A DNA stretch of 64,000 nucleotides from an uncultured Pseudomonas sp. (GTDB lineage Bacteria; Pseudomonadota; Gammaproteobacteria; Pseudomonadales; Pseudomonadaceae): positions 62,001-126,000 of the forward strand of contig NZ_CAJYVE010000038.1 in assembly GCF_913777995.1 (NCBI RefSeq), read 5' to 3'. The notes under the pieces were generated by a model. The model was given only the letters and a program-made list of their open reading frames with translations, did not search any database and was not told the DNA's origin. The translations under genes were made by a program, and so were the position numbers. The number at the start of each line of letters is the position of its first letter. Positions within the stretch are counted from its first letter, which is position 1. This document shows positions 10,173-20,494 of this stretch, one piece after another.

Positions 10173-12056
10173 ATGCTGCAGAACATCAGGGACAATTCAC
10201 AAGGCTGGATTGCCAAGACAATTATCGGGATCATCGTTGCGCTGATGGCCCTGACGGGCATCGAAGCGATGTTCACCCACAATGGCAGCAAGCAGAATGC
10301 TGCCGAGGTGAACGGCGAAGAGGTGACCCAGAACGAACTGAGCCAGGCGGTCGACATGCAACGTCGCCAGTTGGCCCAGCAACTGGTCCAGCAACTGGGT
10401 CGGGACTTCGATCCCGCGCTGCTGGACGAGAAGCTGCTGCGTGAGTCGGCGCTCAAGGGCCTGATCGATCGCAAGCTGCTGCTTCAGGCTGCTGCCGACG
10501 ACAAGTTCGCTTTCTCCGAGCAGGCGATCGACCAGCAACTGCTGGCCACACCTGAATTCCAGGTCGACGGCAAGTTCAATGCCGATCGCTTCGACCAGGT
10601 CATCCGTCAGCTGGGCTATAACCGCCTGCAATTCCGGCAGATGCTGACCCAGGAAATGCTCATCGCCCAGACTCGTGCCGGTATTGCGGGCAGTGCATTC
10701 GTCACTGACGCTCAGGTCGAGGCATTCGCCCGCCTGGAGAAGCAGACCCGTGATTCCGCGACCTTGACCATTCCCGCCAGCACCGCAGGCGTGTCGGTCA
10801 GCGACGATGAAGTCAAGGCCCACTACGATCAGCACGCCAAGGAGTTCATGAGCCCCGAGGAAGTGGTGCTGGACTACGTGGAACTGAAGAAGTCGTCGTT
10901 CTTCGACAAGGTCCAGGTCAAGGACGCCGACCTGCAGGCAGCGTACGAGCACGAAATCGCCAACCTCACCGAGCAGCGTCGCGCCGCGCATATCCTCATC
11001 GAGGTGAACGACAAGGTCAGCGATCAGCAGGCCAAGGCCAAGCTGGAAGAAGTCCAGCAGCGTCTGGCCAAGGGCGAGGACTTCGCCAAGCTGGCCAAGG
11101 AGTTTTCCCAGGACCCAGGCTCCTCGGCCAAAGGTGGTGACCTGGGCTATGCCGGTAAGGGTGTCTACGACCCGGCGTTCGAAACCGCGCTGTACTCGTT
11201 GAACAAGGACCAGGTCTCGCAGCCGGTACGCAGCGATTACGGCTGGCACCTGATCAAGCTGCTCGGCGTCGAAGCACCCTCGGTGCCCAGCTTCGCCAGT
11301 CTCAAGGACAAGCTGACCGCCGACCTCAAGTCGCAGCAGGTCGAGCAGAAGTTCGTCGAGGCCACCAAACAGCTGCAGGACTCGGCTTTCGAATCGTCCG
11401 ATCTGGCCCAGCCAGCCCAGGAGCTCGGTTTGAAGGTGCAGACCACCGCGCCATTCGGGCGTGAAGGTGGCGAAGGCCTGACGGCCAACCGTTCGGTGAT
11501 CCAGGCCGCGTTCAGCCCTGAAGTGCTGGAAGAGGGCGCCAACAGCAGCACCCTGGAACTGGACCCTGACACGGTCGTCGTGGTGCGTGTGAAAGAGCAC
11601 CGCCAGCCAGAGCAGCTGCCGCTGGAGCAGGTCGCTGCTGCGATTCGCACCCAACTGGTCAAAGACAAGGCCAGTGCTGCGGCCAAGGACAAGGGTGAGA
11701 AGCTGCTCGCCGGCCTGCGCGATGGCAGCGTGCCGCTGGCCGCTCGTCAGGATGGCGTCGAGTGGAAGGTGCTGGAGGCGGTCAGCCGCGGCCAGGACGG
11801 CGTCGATCCAGCGGTGCTGCAGACCCTGTTCCGCATGCCCAAGCCGGCTGGCAAGGACAAGCCCGAGTACGCCAGCCTGAGCGCGCGCGACGGCAGCTTC
11901 GTGATCGTGCGCCTGAAGGGTGTCAACGAGGCCGCTGCACCGAGCGATGAGGAGAAGGCGCAGTATCGTCGCTTCCTGGCTTCGCGTGCCGGGCAGCAGG
12001 ACTTCGCGGCTTACCGTGCGGAGCTTGAGCACAAGGCCAAGATCGAGAAGTACTGA
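10173..12056 (+). CDS. ppiD: Periplasmic folding chaperone / peptidyl-prolyl isomerase PpiD
   Basis: A 627-residue protein anchored in the inner membrane by one N-terminal helix (about residues 12-36, TIIGIIVALMALTGI) with a large periplasmic part. It has an N-terminal SurA-like chaperone region, a parvulin PPIase domain around residues 270-365 (RRAAHILIEVN, then GDLGYAGKG), and a C-terminal domain. It helps newly exported proteins leave the Sec translocon. I chose the ATG at 10173 because GGGGGA lies just before it and family members begin MLQNIRDN. The lon-hupB-ppiD order is conserved. Confidence 0.95.
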   Translation: MLQNIRDNSQGWIAKTIIGIIVALMALTGIEAMFTHNGSKQNAAEVNGEEVTQNELSQAVDMQRRQLAQQLVQQLGRDFDPALLDEKLLRESALKGLIDRKLLLQAAADDKFAFSEQAIDQQLLATPEFQVDGKFNADRFDQVIRQLGYNRLQFRQMLTQEMLIAQTRAGIAGSAFVTDAQVEAFARLEKQTRDSATLTIPASTAGVSVSDDEVKAHYDQHAKEFMSPEEVVLDYVELKKSSFFDKVQVKDADLQAAYEHEIANLTEQRRAAHILIEVNDKVSDQQAKAKLEEVQQRLAKGEDFAKLAKEFSQDPGSSAKGGDLGYAGKGVYDPAFETALYSLNKDQVSQPVRSDYGWHLIKLLGVEAPSVPSFASLKDKLTADLKSQQVEQKFVEATKQLQDSAFESSDLAQPAQELGLKVQTTAPFGREGGEGLTANRSVIQAAFSPEVLEEGANSSTLELDPDTVVVVRVKEHRQPEQLPLEQVAAAIRTQLVKDKASAAAKDKGEKLLAGLRDGSVPLAARQDGVEWKVLEAVSRGQDGVDPAVLQTLFRMPKPAGKDKPEYASLSARDGSFVIVRLKGVNEAAAPSDEEKAQYRRFLASRAGQQDFAAYRAELEHKAKIEKY

Positions 12057-12072
12057 GAACCGCTACAAACCG

Positions 12073-12147
12073 TAAGCTAAAAGTGGAAAGCTGATCGCGT
12101 TGCCTGAAAGACTTTCTCCCGGCAACGCGATCCACTTACAGCTAATG
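12073..12147. repeat. Long imperfect inverted repeat after ppiD
   Basis: The core arms pair perfectly over 12 bp (12093-12104 with 12121-12132). Pairing extends outward through AGTGGA/TCCACT and AGCT blocks, interrupted by a 7-base insertion in the left arm. It resembles dispersed palindromic elements found after Pseudomonas genes. Whether it recurs in the genome was not tested. Confidence 0.6.
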
Positions 12148-12157
12148 GCTTGAAGCC

Positions 12158-12194
12158 AAAAAAAAGGCCGTCCCCTGGGGGCGGCCTTTTTTTT
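12158..12194. terminator. Bidirectional terminator between ppiD and fabI
   Basis: Eight As precede, and eight Ts follow, a G/C-rich stem (GGCCG with CGGCC, plus CCC/GGG inside). It serves both convergent genes. Confidence 0.92.
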
Positions 12195-12215
12195 GCGTCT
12201 GGAAAAAGCCTGGGC

Positions 12216-13010
12216 TTATTCCTCGATGCTACCCATCGCGGTGGTGTTGAAGCCGCCGTCGACGTACATGATTTCACCGCTGATACCCGAAGCCAGGTCG
12301 GAGCACAGGAAGGCGGCAGCGTTGCCGACTTCTTCGATGGTCACGTTGCGGCGCAGTGGGGTCTGGGCCTCGTTGGCGGAGAGCATCTTGCGGAAGTTCT
12401 TGATACCGGAAGCCGCCAGGGTACGGATCGGACCGGCCGATACGGCGTTGACGCGGGTGCCTTCCGGGCCGAGGCTGCCGGCCAGGTAACGTACACCGGC
12501 TTCCAGGCTGGCCTTGGCCATGCCCATCACGTTGTAGTTCGGCATGGTGCGCTCGGCGCCCAGGTACGACAGGGTCAGCAGGCTGCCGTTGCGGCCTTTC
12601 ATCATGTCGCGACCGGCCTTGGCCAGGGCTACGAAGCTGTAGGCGCTGATGTCGTGGGCGATGCGGAAACCGTCGCGGGTGGTGGCGTCGGTGAAGTCGC
12701 CGTCGAGCTGGTCGCCCGGTGCGTAGCCTACCGAGTGGACGATCACGTCCAGGCCGTCCCACTTCTTGCTCAGCGCTTCGAAGACCTTGGCGATTTCTTC
12801 ATCGCTGGCCACGTCGCAAGGGAAGCACAGCTCCGGGCTCGAACCCCAGCCTGCCGCGAACTCTTCGACACGGCCCTTGAGCTTGTCGTTCTGATAGGTG
12901 AAGGCAAGCTCAGCACCCTCGCGGTGCATGGCGGCAGCGATGCCGGATGCGATGGACAGTTTACTGGCGACACCGACGATCAGGACGCGCTTACCGGCGA
13001 GAAAACCCAT
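12216..13010 (-). CDS. fabI: Enoyl-[acyl-carrier-protein] reductase (NADH) FabI
   Basis: A 264-residue cytoplasmic short-chain dehydrogenase family enzyme that performs the last reduction of each fatty-acid elongation cycle. Tyr149, Tyr159 and Lys166 fall in the E. coli Tyr146/Tyr156/Lys163 positions. The N-terminal nucleotide-binding stretch is [14 protein letters not shown], and the SVGYAP segment of the triclosan pocket keeps its glycine (Gly95). It lies downstream of and co-directional with the npp operon, 18 bases after its last gene, as in P. aeruginosa, so it may receive read-through from it. Confidence 0.97.
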   Translation of the reverse strand: MGFLAGKRVLIVGVASKLSIASGIAAAMHREGAELAFTYQNDKLKGRVEEFAAGWGSSPELCFPCDVASDEEIAKVFEALSKKWDGLDVIVHSVGYAPGDQLDGDFTDATTRDGFRIAHDISAYSFVALAKAGRDMMKGRNGSLLTLSYLGAERTMPNYNVMGMAKASLEAGVRYLAGSLGPEGTRVNAVSAGPIRTLAASGIKNFRKMLSANEAQTPLRRNVTIEEVGNAAAFLCSDLASGISGEIMYVDGGFNTTAMGSIEE

Positions 13011-13028
13011 GTGTTGTTCCTCTTCAGG

Positions 13029-14639
13029 TTAATCGACAGCCACTGGTGCCATGAAGGCGGCTTCCAGCAGCTGCTGTGTGTAAGGATGTTGCGGTGCGGC
13101 GAAAACAGCCTCCGCCGCACCCTGTTCGACCACTTTGCCTTGCTTGATCACCATCAACTGGTGACTCAGCGCCTTGACGACAGCCAGGTCATGGCTGATG
13201 AACAGATACGTCAGGTTGTACTTGGCTTGCAGCGAGCGTAGCAGCTCGACTACCTGGCGCTGTACCGTCCGGTCGAGCGCCGAAGTGGGCTCGTCCAGCA
13301 GAATCAGCGCCGGCTTCAACACCAGCGCTCGGGCGATGGCGATACGTTGCCGTTGTCCCCCGGAAAACTCGTGAGGGTAACGATGCCGGGTTTCCGGGTC
13401 CAGGCCTACTTCCTCGAGCGCCGCGATAATCGCGGCCTGTTGCTCGGCCGGGGTGCCGATGCCATGGATGCGCAGGCCTTCACCGACGATCTCCGCCACC
13501 GACATGCGCGGGCTGAGACTGCCGAACGGATCCTGGAATACCACCTGCATCTGCCGACGCAGCGGGCGCACCTGCTGCTGCCCCAGGCCTTGCAGCGACT
13601 GCCCCTGGAAGCGGATCTCGCCCTGGCTGCTCAGCAGACGCAAAATCGCCAGGCCCAAGGTCGACTTGCCCGACCCGCTTTCACCGACGATACCCAGCGT
13701 CTGCCCGCGGGGCAGGCTGAAGTCTACGCCATCCACCGCCCTGACGTGGTCGACCGTGCGCTTGAACAGGCCCTTTTTGATCGGGAACCACACGCGCAGG
13801 TCTTGCACCTCCAGCAAGGCCGGGCCTGGCGGGTTGCCCGCAGGGGCGCCACTGGGCTCGGCGTTGATCAGCATCCGCGTGTACGGATGCCGGGGCGAAC
13901 GGAACAATTCATCGCACGATGCCTGTTCGACGATGGAACCGCGCTGCATGACACATACGCGATGCGCGATTTGCCGGACCACGTTCAAATCATGGCTGAT
14001 CAGCAGCAGAGCCATGCCCAGGCGGGCCTGCAGTTGCTTGAGCAGTTCGAGGATCTTCAGCTGTACGGTGACGTCCAGCGCGGTGGTCGGTTCGTCGGCG
14101 ATCAGCAGCTCCGGCTCGTTGGCCAGGGCCATGGCGATCATCACCCGCTGCCGCTGGCCGCCGGAGAGCTCATGGGGCAGGGCCTTGAGGCGCTTGCGCG
14201 GCTCGGGGATACCCACCAGCTCCAGCAGTTCCAGCGTGCGCGCAGTGGCCGCCTGGCCGCTCAGGCCCTTGTGCAGGGCCAGCACTTCGTTGATCTGCTT
14301 TTCCACGCTGTGCAGCGGGTTGAGCGAGGTCATCGGCTCCTGGAAGATCATCGCGATGCGATTGCCGCGCAGGCTGCGCATGCGTCGTTCATTGAGATGC
14401 AGCAGGTCTTCGCCGGCATAGCGGATGGTGCCGTGCGGGTGGCTGGCCAAAGGGTAGGGCAGCAAGCGCAGGATCGAATGCGCGGTCACCGACTTGCCGG
14501 AGCCGCTTTCTCCTACCAGGGCCAGTGTTTCGCCACGGCGGATATCGAAACTCACACCCTCGACCACCCGCTGACGCTTGTCGCCGCTGACGAACTCGAC
14601 CGCCAGATCGCGGATTTCGATCAGATTGTCCTGGTTCAT
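13029..14639 (-). CDS. nppD: Peptide ABC transporter, fused ATPase (NppD/YejF-like)
   Basis: A 536-residue cytoplasmic ATPase with two ABC modules in one chain. Each half has a Walker A (GESGSGKS in both), an ABC signature (LSGGQRQR in the first, FSGGQRQR in the second) and a Walker B (LLIADEPT, LILLDEPT). The arrangement matches E. coli YejF (529 residues), which powers oligopeptide and microcin C uptake. The start at 14639 has AAGGAA upstream on the minus strand; longer in-frame starts are rejected because they overlap the permease gene. It is the last of five npp genes; the stop of the permease gene lies 1 base upstream. Confidence 0.93.
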   Translation of the reverse strand: MNQDNLIEIRDLAVEFVSGDKRQRVVEGVSFDIRRGETLALVGESGSGKSVTAHSILRLLPYPLASHPHGTIRYAGEDLLHLNERRMRSLRGNRIAMIFQEPMTSLNPLHSVEKQINEVLALHKGLSGQAATARTLELLELVGIPEPRKRLKALPHELSGGQRQRVMIAMALANEPELLIADEPTTALDVTVQLKILELLKQLQARLGMALLLISHDLNVVRQIAHRVCVMQRGSIVEQASCDELFRSPRHPYTRMLINAEPSGAPAGNPPGPALLEVQDLRVWFPIKKGLFKRTVDHVRAVDGVDFSLPRGQTLGIVGESGSGKSTLGLAILRLLSSQGEIRFQGQSLQGLGQQQVRPLRRQMQVVFQDPFGSLSPRMSVAEIVGEGLRIHGIGTPAEQQAAIIAALEEVGLDPETRHRYPHEFSGGQRQRIAIARALVLKPALILLDEPTSALDRTVQRQVVELLRSLQAKYNLTYLFISHDLAVVKALSHQLMVIKQGKVVEQGAAEAVFAAPQHPYTQQLLEAAFMAPVAVD

Positions 14640-14640
14640 G

Positions 14641-15660
14641 TCATTTCCTTGGGTCGAAGGCGTCGCGCGCCGCTTCACCGATGAACACCAGCAGGCTCAG
14701 CATGATCGCCAGTACCGCGAAGGCACTGATGCCCAGCCAGGGCGCCTGCAGGTTGGCCTTGCCCTGGGCGACCAGCTCGCCCAGCGAGGGGGCGCCGGCC
14801 GGCAGGCCGAAGCCGAGGAAGTCCAGGGCGGTGAGGGTGCCGATGGCGCCGGTGAGGATAAACGGCATGAAGGTCAGGGTCGAGATCATGGCGTTGGGCA
14901 GAATGTGGCGGAACATGATCTCGCCGTTGCGCATGCCCAGTGCCCGGGCGGCGCGCACATATTCCAGGTTGCGGCCACGCAGGAACTCGGCACGCACCAC
15001 GTCCACCAGGCTCATCCACGAGAACAGCAGCATGATGCCCAGCAGCCACCAGAAGTTGGGCTGAACGAAACTGGCCAGGATGATCAGCAGGTACAGCACC
15101 GGCAGCCCGGACCATACCTCCAGGAAGCGCTGGCCGAGCAGGTCGACCCAGCCTCCATAGAAGCCTTGCAGGGCGCCGGCGACGACGCCGATCACCGAAC
15201 TGAGCAGGGTCAGGGTCAGGGCGAACAGTACCGAGATGCGAAAGCCGTAGATGACCCTGGCCAGCACGTCGCGGCCCTGGTCGTCGGTGCCCAGCAGGTT
15301 GTCCCGGGACGGCGGGGCGGGGGCCGGGACCTTCAGGTCGTAGTTGATGCTCTGGTAACTGAAGGGAATGGGCGCCCACAGCACCCAGCCGTTCTTGGCC
15401 GCCAGCAGGTCCTGGATATACGGGCTCTTGTAGTTGGCTTCCAGCGGGAATTCGCCGCCGAAGGTGGTTTCCGGGTAGCGCTCGAACACCGGGACGTACC
15501 ACTGGCCGTCGTAGCGCAGGGCCAGAGGCTTGTCGTTGGCGATCAGCTCCGCGCCCAGGCTGAGCACGAACAGCACCAGAAAGATCCACAGCGACCACCA
15601 GCCTCGGCGGTTGGCCTTGAAGCGCTCGAAGCGGCGGCGGTTGATTGGAGACAGCGTCAT
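14641..15660 (-). CDS. nppC: Peptide ABC transporter permease (NppC/YejE-like)
   Basis: A 339-residue inner-membrane permease of the DppC/OppC type. One transmembrane helix lies at about residues 22-40 (WWSLWIFLVLFVLSLGAEL), followed by a long periplasmic insert typical of YejE and then five more helices. The cytoplasmic EAA loop, which contacts the ATPase, reads EYVRAARALGM. It is nearly contiguous with both neighbours, so the five genes are probably one transcript. Confidence 0.92.
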   Translation of the reverse strand: MTLSPINRRRFERFKANRRGWWSLWIFLVLFVLSLGAELIANDKPLALRYDGQWYVPVFERYPETTFGGEFPLEANYKSPYIQDLLAAKNGWVLWAPIPFSYQSINYDLKVPAPAPPSRDNLLGTDDQGRDVLARVIYGFRISVLFALTLTLLSSVIGVVAGALQGFYGGWVDLLGQRFLEVWSGLPVLYLLIILASFVQPNFWWLLGIMLLFSWMSLVDVVRAEFLRGRNLEYVRAARALGMRNGEIMFRHILPNAMISTLTFMPFILTGAIGTLTALDFLGFGLPAGAPSLGELVAQGKANLQAPWLGISAFAVLAIMLSLLVFIGEAARDAFDPRK

Positions 15661-15661
15661 A

Positions 15662-16735
15662 TCAATGCTCCCTGCTTTCGAAGTCGATACGCGGGTCGAC
15701 CAGGGTGTAGGTCAGGTCGCCGATCAGTTTCACCACCAGGCCCAGCAGGGTGAAGATGAACAGGGTGCCGAACACCACCGGGTAGTCGCGGTTGATGGCC
15801 GATTCGAAGCTCATCAGGCCCAGGCCGTCCAGGGAGAAGATCACCTCCACCAGCAGCGAGCCGGTGAAGAAGATGCCAATGAACGCCGAAGGGAAGCCGG
15901 CGATCACCAGCAGCATGGCGTTGCGGAACACATGGCCGTACAGCACGCGGTTGTTCGACAGGCCCTTGGCCTTGGCGGTGATCACGTACTGCTTGCTGAT
16001 CTCGTCGAGGAAGCTGTTCTTGGTCAGCAGGGTCAGGGTGGCGAAGTTGCCGATCACCAGGGCGGTGATCGGCAGCACCAGGTGCCAGAAATAGTCCAGC
16101 AGCTTGCCGGTAGTGCTCAGCTCGTCGAAGTTGTTCGAGGTCAGGCCGCGCAGCGGAAACCAGTCGAAGTAGCTGCCGCCGGCGAACAGCACGATCAGCA
16201 GGATGGCGAACAGGAAGGCCGGAATGGCATAACCGACGATGATCGCCGAGCTGGTCCAGACGTCGAACTGGCTGCCATGCCGGGTGGCCTTGGCGATGCC
16301 CAGTGGAATGGACACCAGGTACATGATCAGGGTGCTCCACAACCCCAGAGAGATGGAAACCGGCATCTTCTCCATGATCAGGTCGGTGACCTTGGCATCA
16401 CGGAAGAAGCTGGTGCCGAAGTCCAGCTGCGCATAGTTCTTGATCATGATCCACAGGCGTTCTGGAGCGGGCTTGTCGAAGCCGTACATACGCTCGATTT
16501 CCTGCACCAGCGCCGGGTCCAGGCCCTGCGCACCCCGGTAGCTGGAGCCGGCCACGCCGACCTCCGAGCCACCGCCGGCGATGCGGCTGGTGGCGCCGTC
16601 GAAGCCTTCGAGCTTGGCGATCGTCTGTTCCACCGGGCCGCCGGGCGCAGCCTGGATGATGATGAAGTTGATGATGAGGATGCCGAACAGGGTCGGAATG
16701 ATCAGCAGCAGGCGCCGCAGGATGTAGGCCAGCAT
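15662..16735 (-). CDS. nppB: Peptide ABC transporter permease (NppB/YejB-like)
   Basis: A 357-residue inner-membrane permease of the DppB/OppB type that pairs with NppC. It starts [20 protein letters not shown], a first helix typical of the family, followed by a periplasmic insert rich in glycine (about 45-75) and five further helices. The EAA loop is near [12 protein letters not shown]. The gene begins one base after the binding-protein stop, which implies translational coupling. Confidence 0.92.
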   Translation of the reverse strand: MLAYILRRLLLIIPTLFGILIINFIIIQAAPGGPVEQTIAKLEGFDGATSRIAGGGSEVGVAGSSYRGAQGLDPALVQEIERMYGFDKPAPERLWIMIKNYAQLDFGTSFFRDAKVTDLIMEKMPVSISLGLWSTLIMYLVSIPLGIAKATRHGSQFDVWTSSAIIVGYAIPAFLFAILLIVLFAGGSYFDWFPLRGLTSNNFDELSTTGKLLDYFWHLVLPITALVIGNFATLTLLTKNSFLDEISKQYVITAKAKGLSNNRVLYGHVFRNAMLLVIAGFPSAFIGIFFTGSLLVEVIFSLDGLGLMSFESAINRDYPVVFGTLFIFTLLGLVVKLIGDLTYTLVDPRIDFESREH

Positions 16736-16736
16736 C

Positions 16737-18584
16737 TCAGCGCTCCTCCTCGGTCTGGGGTTCTGGCAGCGGCGTCGGTGCGGCGGGCTGCACGCCCGGT
16801 TTGGCCCACCAGCTGCTCAGGCCGATATCGGTGAGGGCCTTGGCCTGTGGGTGAGCCAGGTGATCCCAGTAGACGATGCGCCAGCTCTTGATGTGCCAGT
16901 TGGGCACCACGTAGAAGCCCCACAGCAGTACCCGGTCCAGGGCGCGGGCATGAGTGACCAGTTCTTCGCGGGAGTCGGCACGGATCAGGCCGTCGACCAG
17001 CGCGTCCACCGCTGGGTCCTTGAGGCCCATCAGGTTGCGGCTGCCAGCGCGATCGGCGCTGACCGAGTGGAAGTACTCGCGCTGTTCGTTGCCCGGCGAG
17101 GCGGATTGCGGAAAGCTGCTGACGATCAGGTCGAAGTCCCGCGAACGCAGGCGGTTGATGTATTCGGCCACGTCCACCCGGCGGATCGACAGGTCGATGC
17201 CCAGGTCCTTGAGGTTGCGCTTGTAGGGCAGCATGACCCGTTCGAAGGCCGTCTGCACCATGAGGAACTCCAGTTTCACCGGGTTGCCCTGGGCATCGGT
17301 CATCTGGTCGTCCTTGATGCGCCAGCCGGCTTCCTGCAGCAGTTGGTACGCACGGCGCAGTTGCGGGCGGATCATCCCGCTGCCATCGGTAACCGGCAGC
17401 GTGAAGGGCTCGGTGAACACGCGCTCGGGCACCTTGCCGCGCAGCGGTTCGAGGAGCTTCAGCTCGGCAGGCGAGGGCAGGCCGCTGGAGGCCATTTCCG
17501 AATTGTCGAAGTAGCTCTTGGTGCGCGTGTAGGAACCATTGAACAGCTGCTTGTTGGTCCATTCGAAGTCGAACAGCAGGCTCAGCGCCTCGCGCACCCT
17601 GGGGTCCTGGAACACCGGCTTGCGCAGGTTGAAGATGAAACCCTGCATGCCCTGCGGGTTGCCATTGGGCAGTTCTTCCTTGATCAGCCGGCCGTCGCGC
17701 ACCGCCGGGATGTCATAGGCCGTGGCCCAGGCCTTCGCGGTGTTCTCTTCGCGGTAATCGTATTGGCCGGCCTTGAGGGCTTCGAGGGCCACGTCGCTGT
17801 CGCGGTAGTAGTCGTAGGCCATGACGTCGAAGTTGTACTGCCCACGGTTGACCGCCAGGTCCTTGGCCCAATAGTCCTTCACCCGCTCGTAGCGCACCGA
17901 GCGCCCGGCCTTGACCTCCGCCACTTTGTAGGGGCCGCTGCCCAGCGGGAATTCCAGGTTGCTCTTGGTGAAGTCGCGGCTGGCCCAGAAGTGCTTGGGC
18001 AGCACCGGCAGCTGACCGAGGATCAGCGGCAGTTCGCGGCTGTGGTTGTCCTTGAACACGAACTTGACCCGCAGCGGGTCCTCGACCACCACCTTGTCGA
18101 CACCGGCGTAGTAGGCCCGGTACATGGGCGTGCCGTCCTTGATCAGGGTGTTGAAGGTGAACTCGACGTCTTCGGCGCGAATCGGGTGGCCGTCGTGGAA
18201 GCGCGCTTCGGGGCGCAGATAGAAGCGCACCCAGGTGTTGTCCGGGGCCTTCTCGATCTTGCCGGCGATCAGGCCGTATTCAGTGAACGGCTCGTCGAGA
18301 CTGGCGCGTGCCAGGGTGTCGTAGATCATGCCCACGTCTTCGGCCGGCGTGCCCTTGTTGATGAAGGGGTTGAGGCTGTCGAAACTGCCGAAGCCGGCCT
18401 GGCGCAGGGTGCCGCCCTTCGGGGCGTCGGGATTCACGTAGTCGAAGTGCTTGAAGTTGGCAGGGTACTTGGGGGCTTCGTCATACAGGGTCACGGCGTG
18501 TTGCGGCTGGGCCTGCAGGGTGCCGGCCAGGGCGGCGAGCATCAGGCCGCAGGCGCCGGCGAGCAGCGAACGCATGGGGGTCAT
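16737..18584 (-). CDS. nppA2: Periplasmic peptide-binding protein, second copy (NppA2/YejA-like)
   Basis: A 615-residue extracellular solute-binding protein family 5 member that delivers peptides to NppBC. It has a Sec signal peptide ending near LAGTLQAQP and the family pattern [13 protein letters not shown] about residue 115. The ATG at 18584 overlaps the preceding stop by 4 bases (ATGA), so I reject the longer frame. It is clearly paralogous to the gene just upstream (shared HFDxVNPxAPKxGTLR and PLGSGPY motifs). In P. aeruginosa PA14 the equivalent NppA1A2BCD system takes up peptidyl nucleoside antibiotics. Confidence 0.9.
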   Translation of the reverse strand: MTPMRSLLAGACGLMLAALAGTLQAQPQHAVTLYDEAPKYPANFKHFDYVNPDAPKGGTLRQAGFGSFDSLNPFINKGTPAEDVGMIYDTLARASLDEPFTEYGLIAGKIEKAPDNTWVRFYLRPEARFHDGHPIRAEDVEFTFNTLIKDGTPMYRAYYAGVDKVVVEDPLRVKFVFKDNHSRELPLILGQLPVLPKHFWASRDFTKSNLEFPLGSGPYKVAEVKAGRSVRYERVKDYWAKDLAVNRGQYNFDVMAYDYYRDSDVALEALKAGQYDYREENTAKAWATAYDIPAVRDGRLIKEELPNGNPQGMQGFIFNLRKPVFQDPRVREALSLLFDFEWTNKQLFNGSYTRTKSYFDNSEMASSGLPSPAELKLLEPLRGKVPERVFTEPFTLPVTDGSGMIRPQLRRAYQLLQEAGWRIKDDQMTDAQGNPVKLEFLMVQTAFERVMLPYKRNLKDLGIDLSIRRVDVAEYINRLRSRDFDLIVSSFPQSASPGNEQREYFHSVSADRAGSRNLMGLKDPAVDALVDGLIRADSREELVTHARALDRVLLWGFYVVPNWHIKSWRIVYWDHLAHPQAKALTDIGLSSWWAKPGVQPAAPTPLPEPQTEEER

Positions 18585-20419
18585 CGGGATGTCTCCAGAG
18601 GCTTGAGCCACCACGCGCGCAAGCCCAGGGTATAGGGCGGCGTGGTGACCATGGCGAAGCGGTTGCGCCAGGCCAGGCGGTGGTTGTTCAGGTACCAGTT
18701 GGGAATCATGTAGTGCTCTGACAGCAGGACCCGGTCAAGTGCTCGGGCGGCGGCCACCTGATCTTCACGGCTCTGGGCGGCCAGCAGGCGATTGAGCAGG
18801 CCGTCGACCACCGGGTTGCTGACCCCGGCGTAATTCTTGCTGCCGCTGATCGCCGCCTGGCTGGAGTGGAAGTACTGCCATTGCTCCAGGCCAGGGCTCA
18901 GGGTCTGCGGCAGGGTCATGAGGATCATGTCGAAATCGAAATGCTCCAGGCGCTGGCGGTACTGCGCGCGGTCCACGGTACGCAGGCCTGCATCGATACC
19001 GATGCGCCGCAGGTCCTCGACGTAAGGCTGCAGGATACGCTCCAGCCCGGGGTTGACCAGCAGGATCTCCAGGCGCAGCGGCTGCTGCTGCGCATCGACC
19101 AGGCGCTGGCCGGCAAAGCGCCAGCCGGCGTCTTTGAGCAACCCGAGGGCCTGGCGCAGGGTTTCCCGGGGAATGCCGCCGCCGTCGCTGCGCGGCAGGC
19201 TGGGTGGCTGGGTGAACAGGCTCGCCGGCAACTGGTCGCGATAGTGGCTGAGCAACAGCCACTCGGCGCCGGAGGGCAGGCCGCTGGCCGCGAACTCGCT
19301 ATTGGGGTAATAGCTGTTCGAGCGCTGGTAGGCGTCGTTGAACAGCGCCCGGTTGGTCCACTCGAAATTGAACATCAGGCCCAGGGCTTCACGCACCCGC
19401 GCATCGGCGAAGGTCGCGCGTCGGCTGTTCATGAACAGGCCCTGGGTCTGGGTCGGAATCTGGTGGGCAATCTCGGCCTTGATCACCTCGCCGCGCTGTA
19501 CGGCGGCGAAGGTGTAGCCGTTGGCCCAGTTCTTTGCCTGGTGCTCGATATAGATGTCGAATTCACCGGCCTTGAAGGCTTCGAAAGCCACTTCGCTGTC
19601 GCGGTAGAACTCCACCTCGACCCGGTCGAAGTTGTACTTGCCGCGATTGACCGGCAGGTCCTTGCCCCAGTAGTCCTTGACCCGCTCGAACACCAGCTGG
19701 CGGCCCGGTTGCACCCGCGTGATGCGATACGGGCCGCTGCCCAGAGGTGGTTCGAAGGTCGTGGCCTTGAAATCACGGTCTTTCCAATAGTGCTGGGGCA
19801 GCACCGGCATCTCGCCCAGGCGCAGGATCAGCAGCGGGTTGCCGACGCGCTTGAGGACGAAGCGCACACGATGACGGCCAAGGATGTCGACGCGCTGCAC
19901 TTCCTGCAGCGCCGTGCGGTATTGCGGGTGGCCGTCCTTGAGCAGGGTCCGATAGGAAAACGCCACGTCGTAGGCGGTGATGGGCTGGCCGTCATGGAAC
20001 CTGGCCTCGGGGCGCAGGTTGTAGACCACCCAGCTGCGGTCTTCGCTGTACTCGACGCTGCGGGCGATCAGGCCGTAGCTGGAAGCCGGTTCGTCACCCG
20101 ACGGGTCATAGGGACCGGTGCCGACCATCAGCGGCTCGTTCAGCTCATTGACCCCGTACTGCAGGAAATTGCCCGTCGCCACCGGGCTGCTGCCCTTGAG
20201 GGTGTAGGGGTTGAGCGTGTCGAAGGTGCCGAAGCCCATGATCCGCAGGGTGCCAGCCTTCGGCGCCTCGGGATTGACCCAGTCGAAATGCGTGAAGCTG
20301 GGCGGGTACTTGAGCGTGCCGAACTGCGCATAGCCATGGCTTTCGCTGATGGCTGCGCTGGCGTTCAGGCTCAGGCCCAGCATGAGGGCTGACAGGAAGG
20401 GACGTATCACGATCCGCAC
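18581..20419 (-). CDS. nppA1: Periplasmic peptide-binding protein, first copy (NppA1/YejA-like)
   Basis: A 612-residue family 5 solute-binding protein and the first gene of the npp operon. A signal peptide covers about residues 1-22 (ending NASAA). It keeps the fold markers [13 protein letters not shown] and EPPLGSGPY shared with its downstream paralogue, but it has an extra stretch around residues 85-105 (VGTGPYDPSGDEP). Two binding proteins feeding one permease suggest two substrate ranges. Which is called A1 or A2 rests on gene order only. Confidence 0.9.
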   Translation of the reverse strand: MRIVIRPFLSALMLGLSLNASAAISESHGYAQFGTLKYPPSFTHFDWVNPEAPKAGTLRIMGFGTFDTLNPYTLKGSSPVATGNFLQYGVNELNEPLMVGTGPYDPSGDEPASSYGLIARSVEYSEDRSWVVYNLRPEARFHDGQPITAYDVAFSYRTLLKDGHPQYRTALQEVQRVDILGRHRVRFVLKRVGNPLLILRLGEMPVLPQHYWKDRDFKATTFEPPLGSGPYRITRVQPGRQLVFERVKDYWGKDLPVNRGKYNFDRVEVEFYRDSEVAFEAFKAGEFDIYIEHQAKNWANGYTFAAVQRGEVIKAEIAHQIPTQTQGLFMNSRRATFADARVREALGLMFNFEWTNRALFNDAYQRSNSYYPNSEFAASGLPSGAEWLLLSHYRDQLPASLFTQPPSLPRSDGGGIPRETLRQALGLLKDAGWRFAGQRLVDAQQQPLRLEILLVNPGLERILQPYVEDLRRIGIDAGLRTVDRAQYRQRLEHFDFDMILMTLPQTLSPGLEQWQYFHSSQAAISGSKNYAGVSNPVVDGLLNRLLAAQSREDQVAAARALDRVLLSEHYMIPNWYLNNHRLAWRNRFAMVTTPPYTLGLRAWWLKPLETSR

Positions 20420-20494
20420 GGCTTTATCGGGCCGCTAACAGTAGCAGCTTGATGGCTACCACAAAAGACCGTGGCAGAGCGGTAAACCGCTCGC

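Noticed and set aside
10197..12032. A 611-codon open frame antisense to ppiD
   Set aside because: Same mirror effect: Leu/Gly/Gln-rich product, no recognisable domain, and ppiD itself is certain.
16851..18635. A 594-codon plus-strand frame opposite the second peptide-binding protein
   Set aside because: Val/Gly/Gln-rich mirror product without domain; the minus-strand gene has signal peptide and family motifs.
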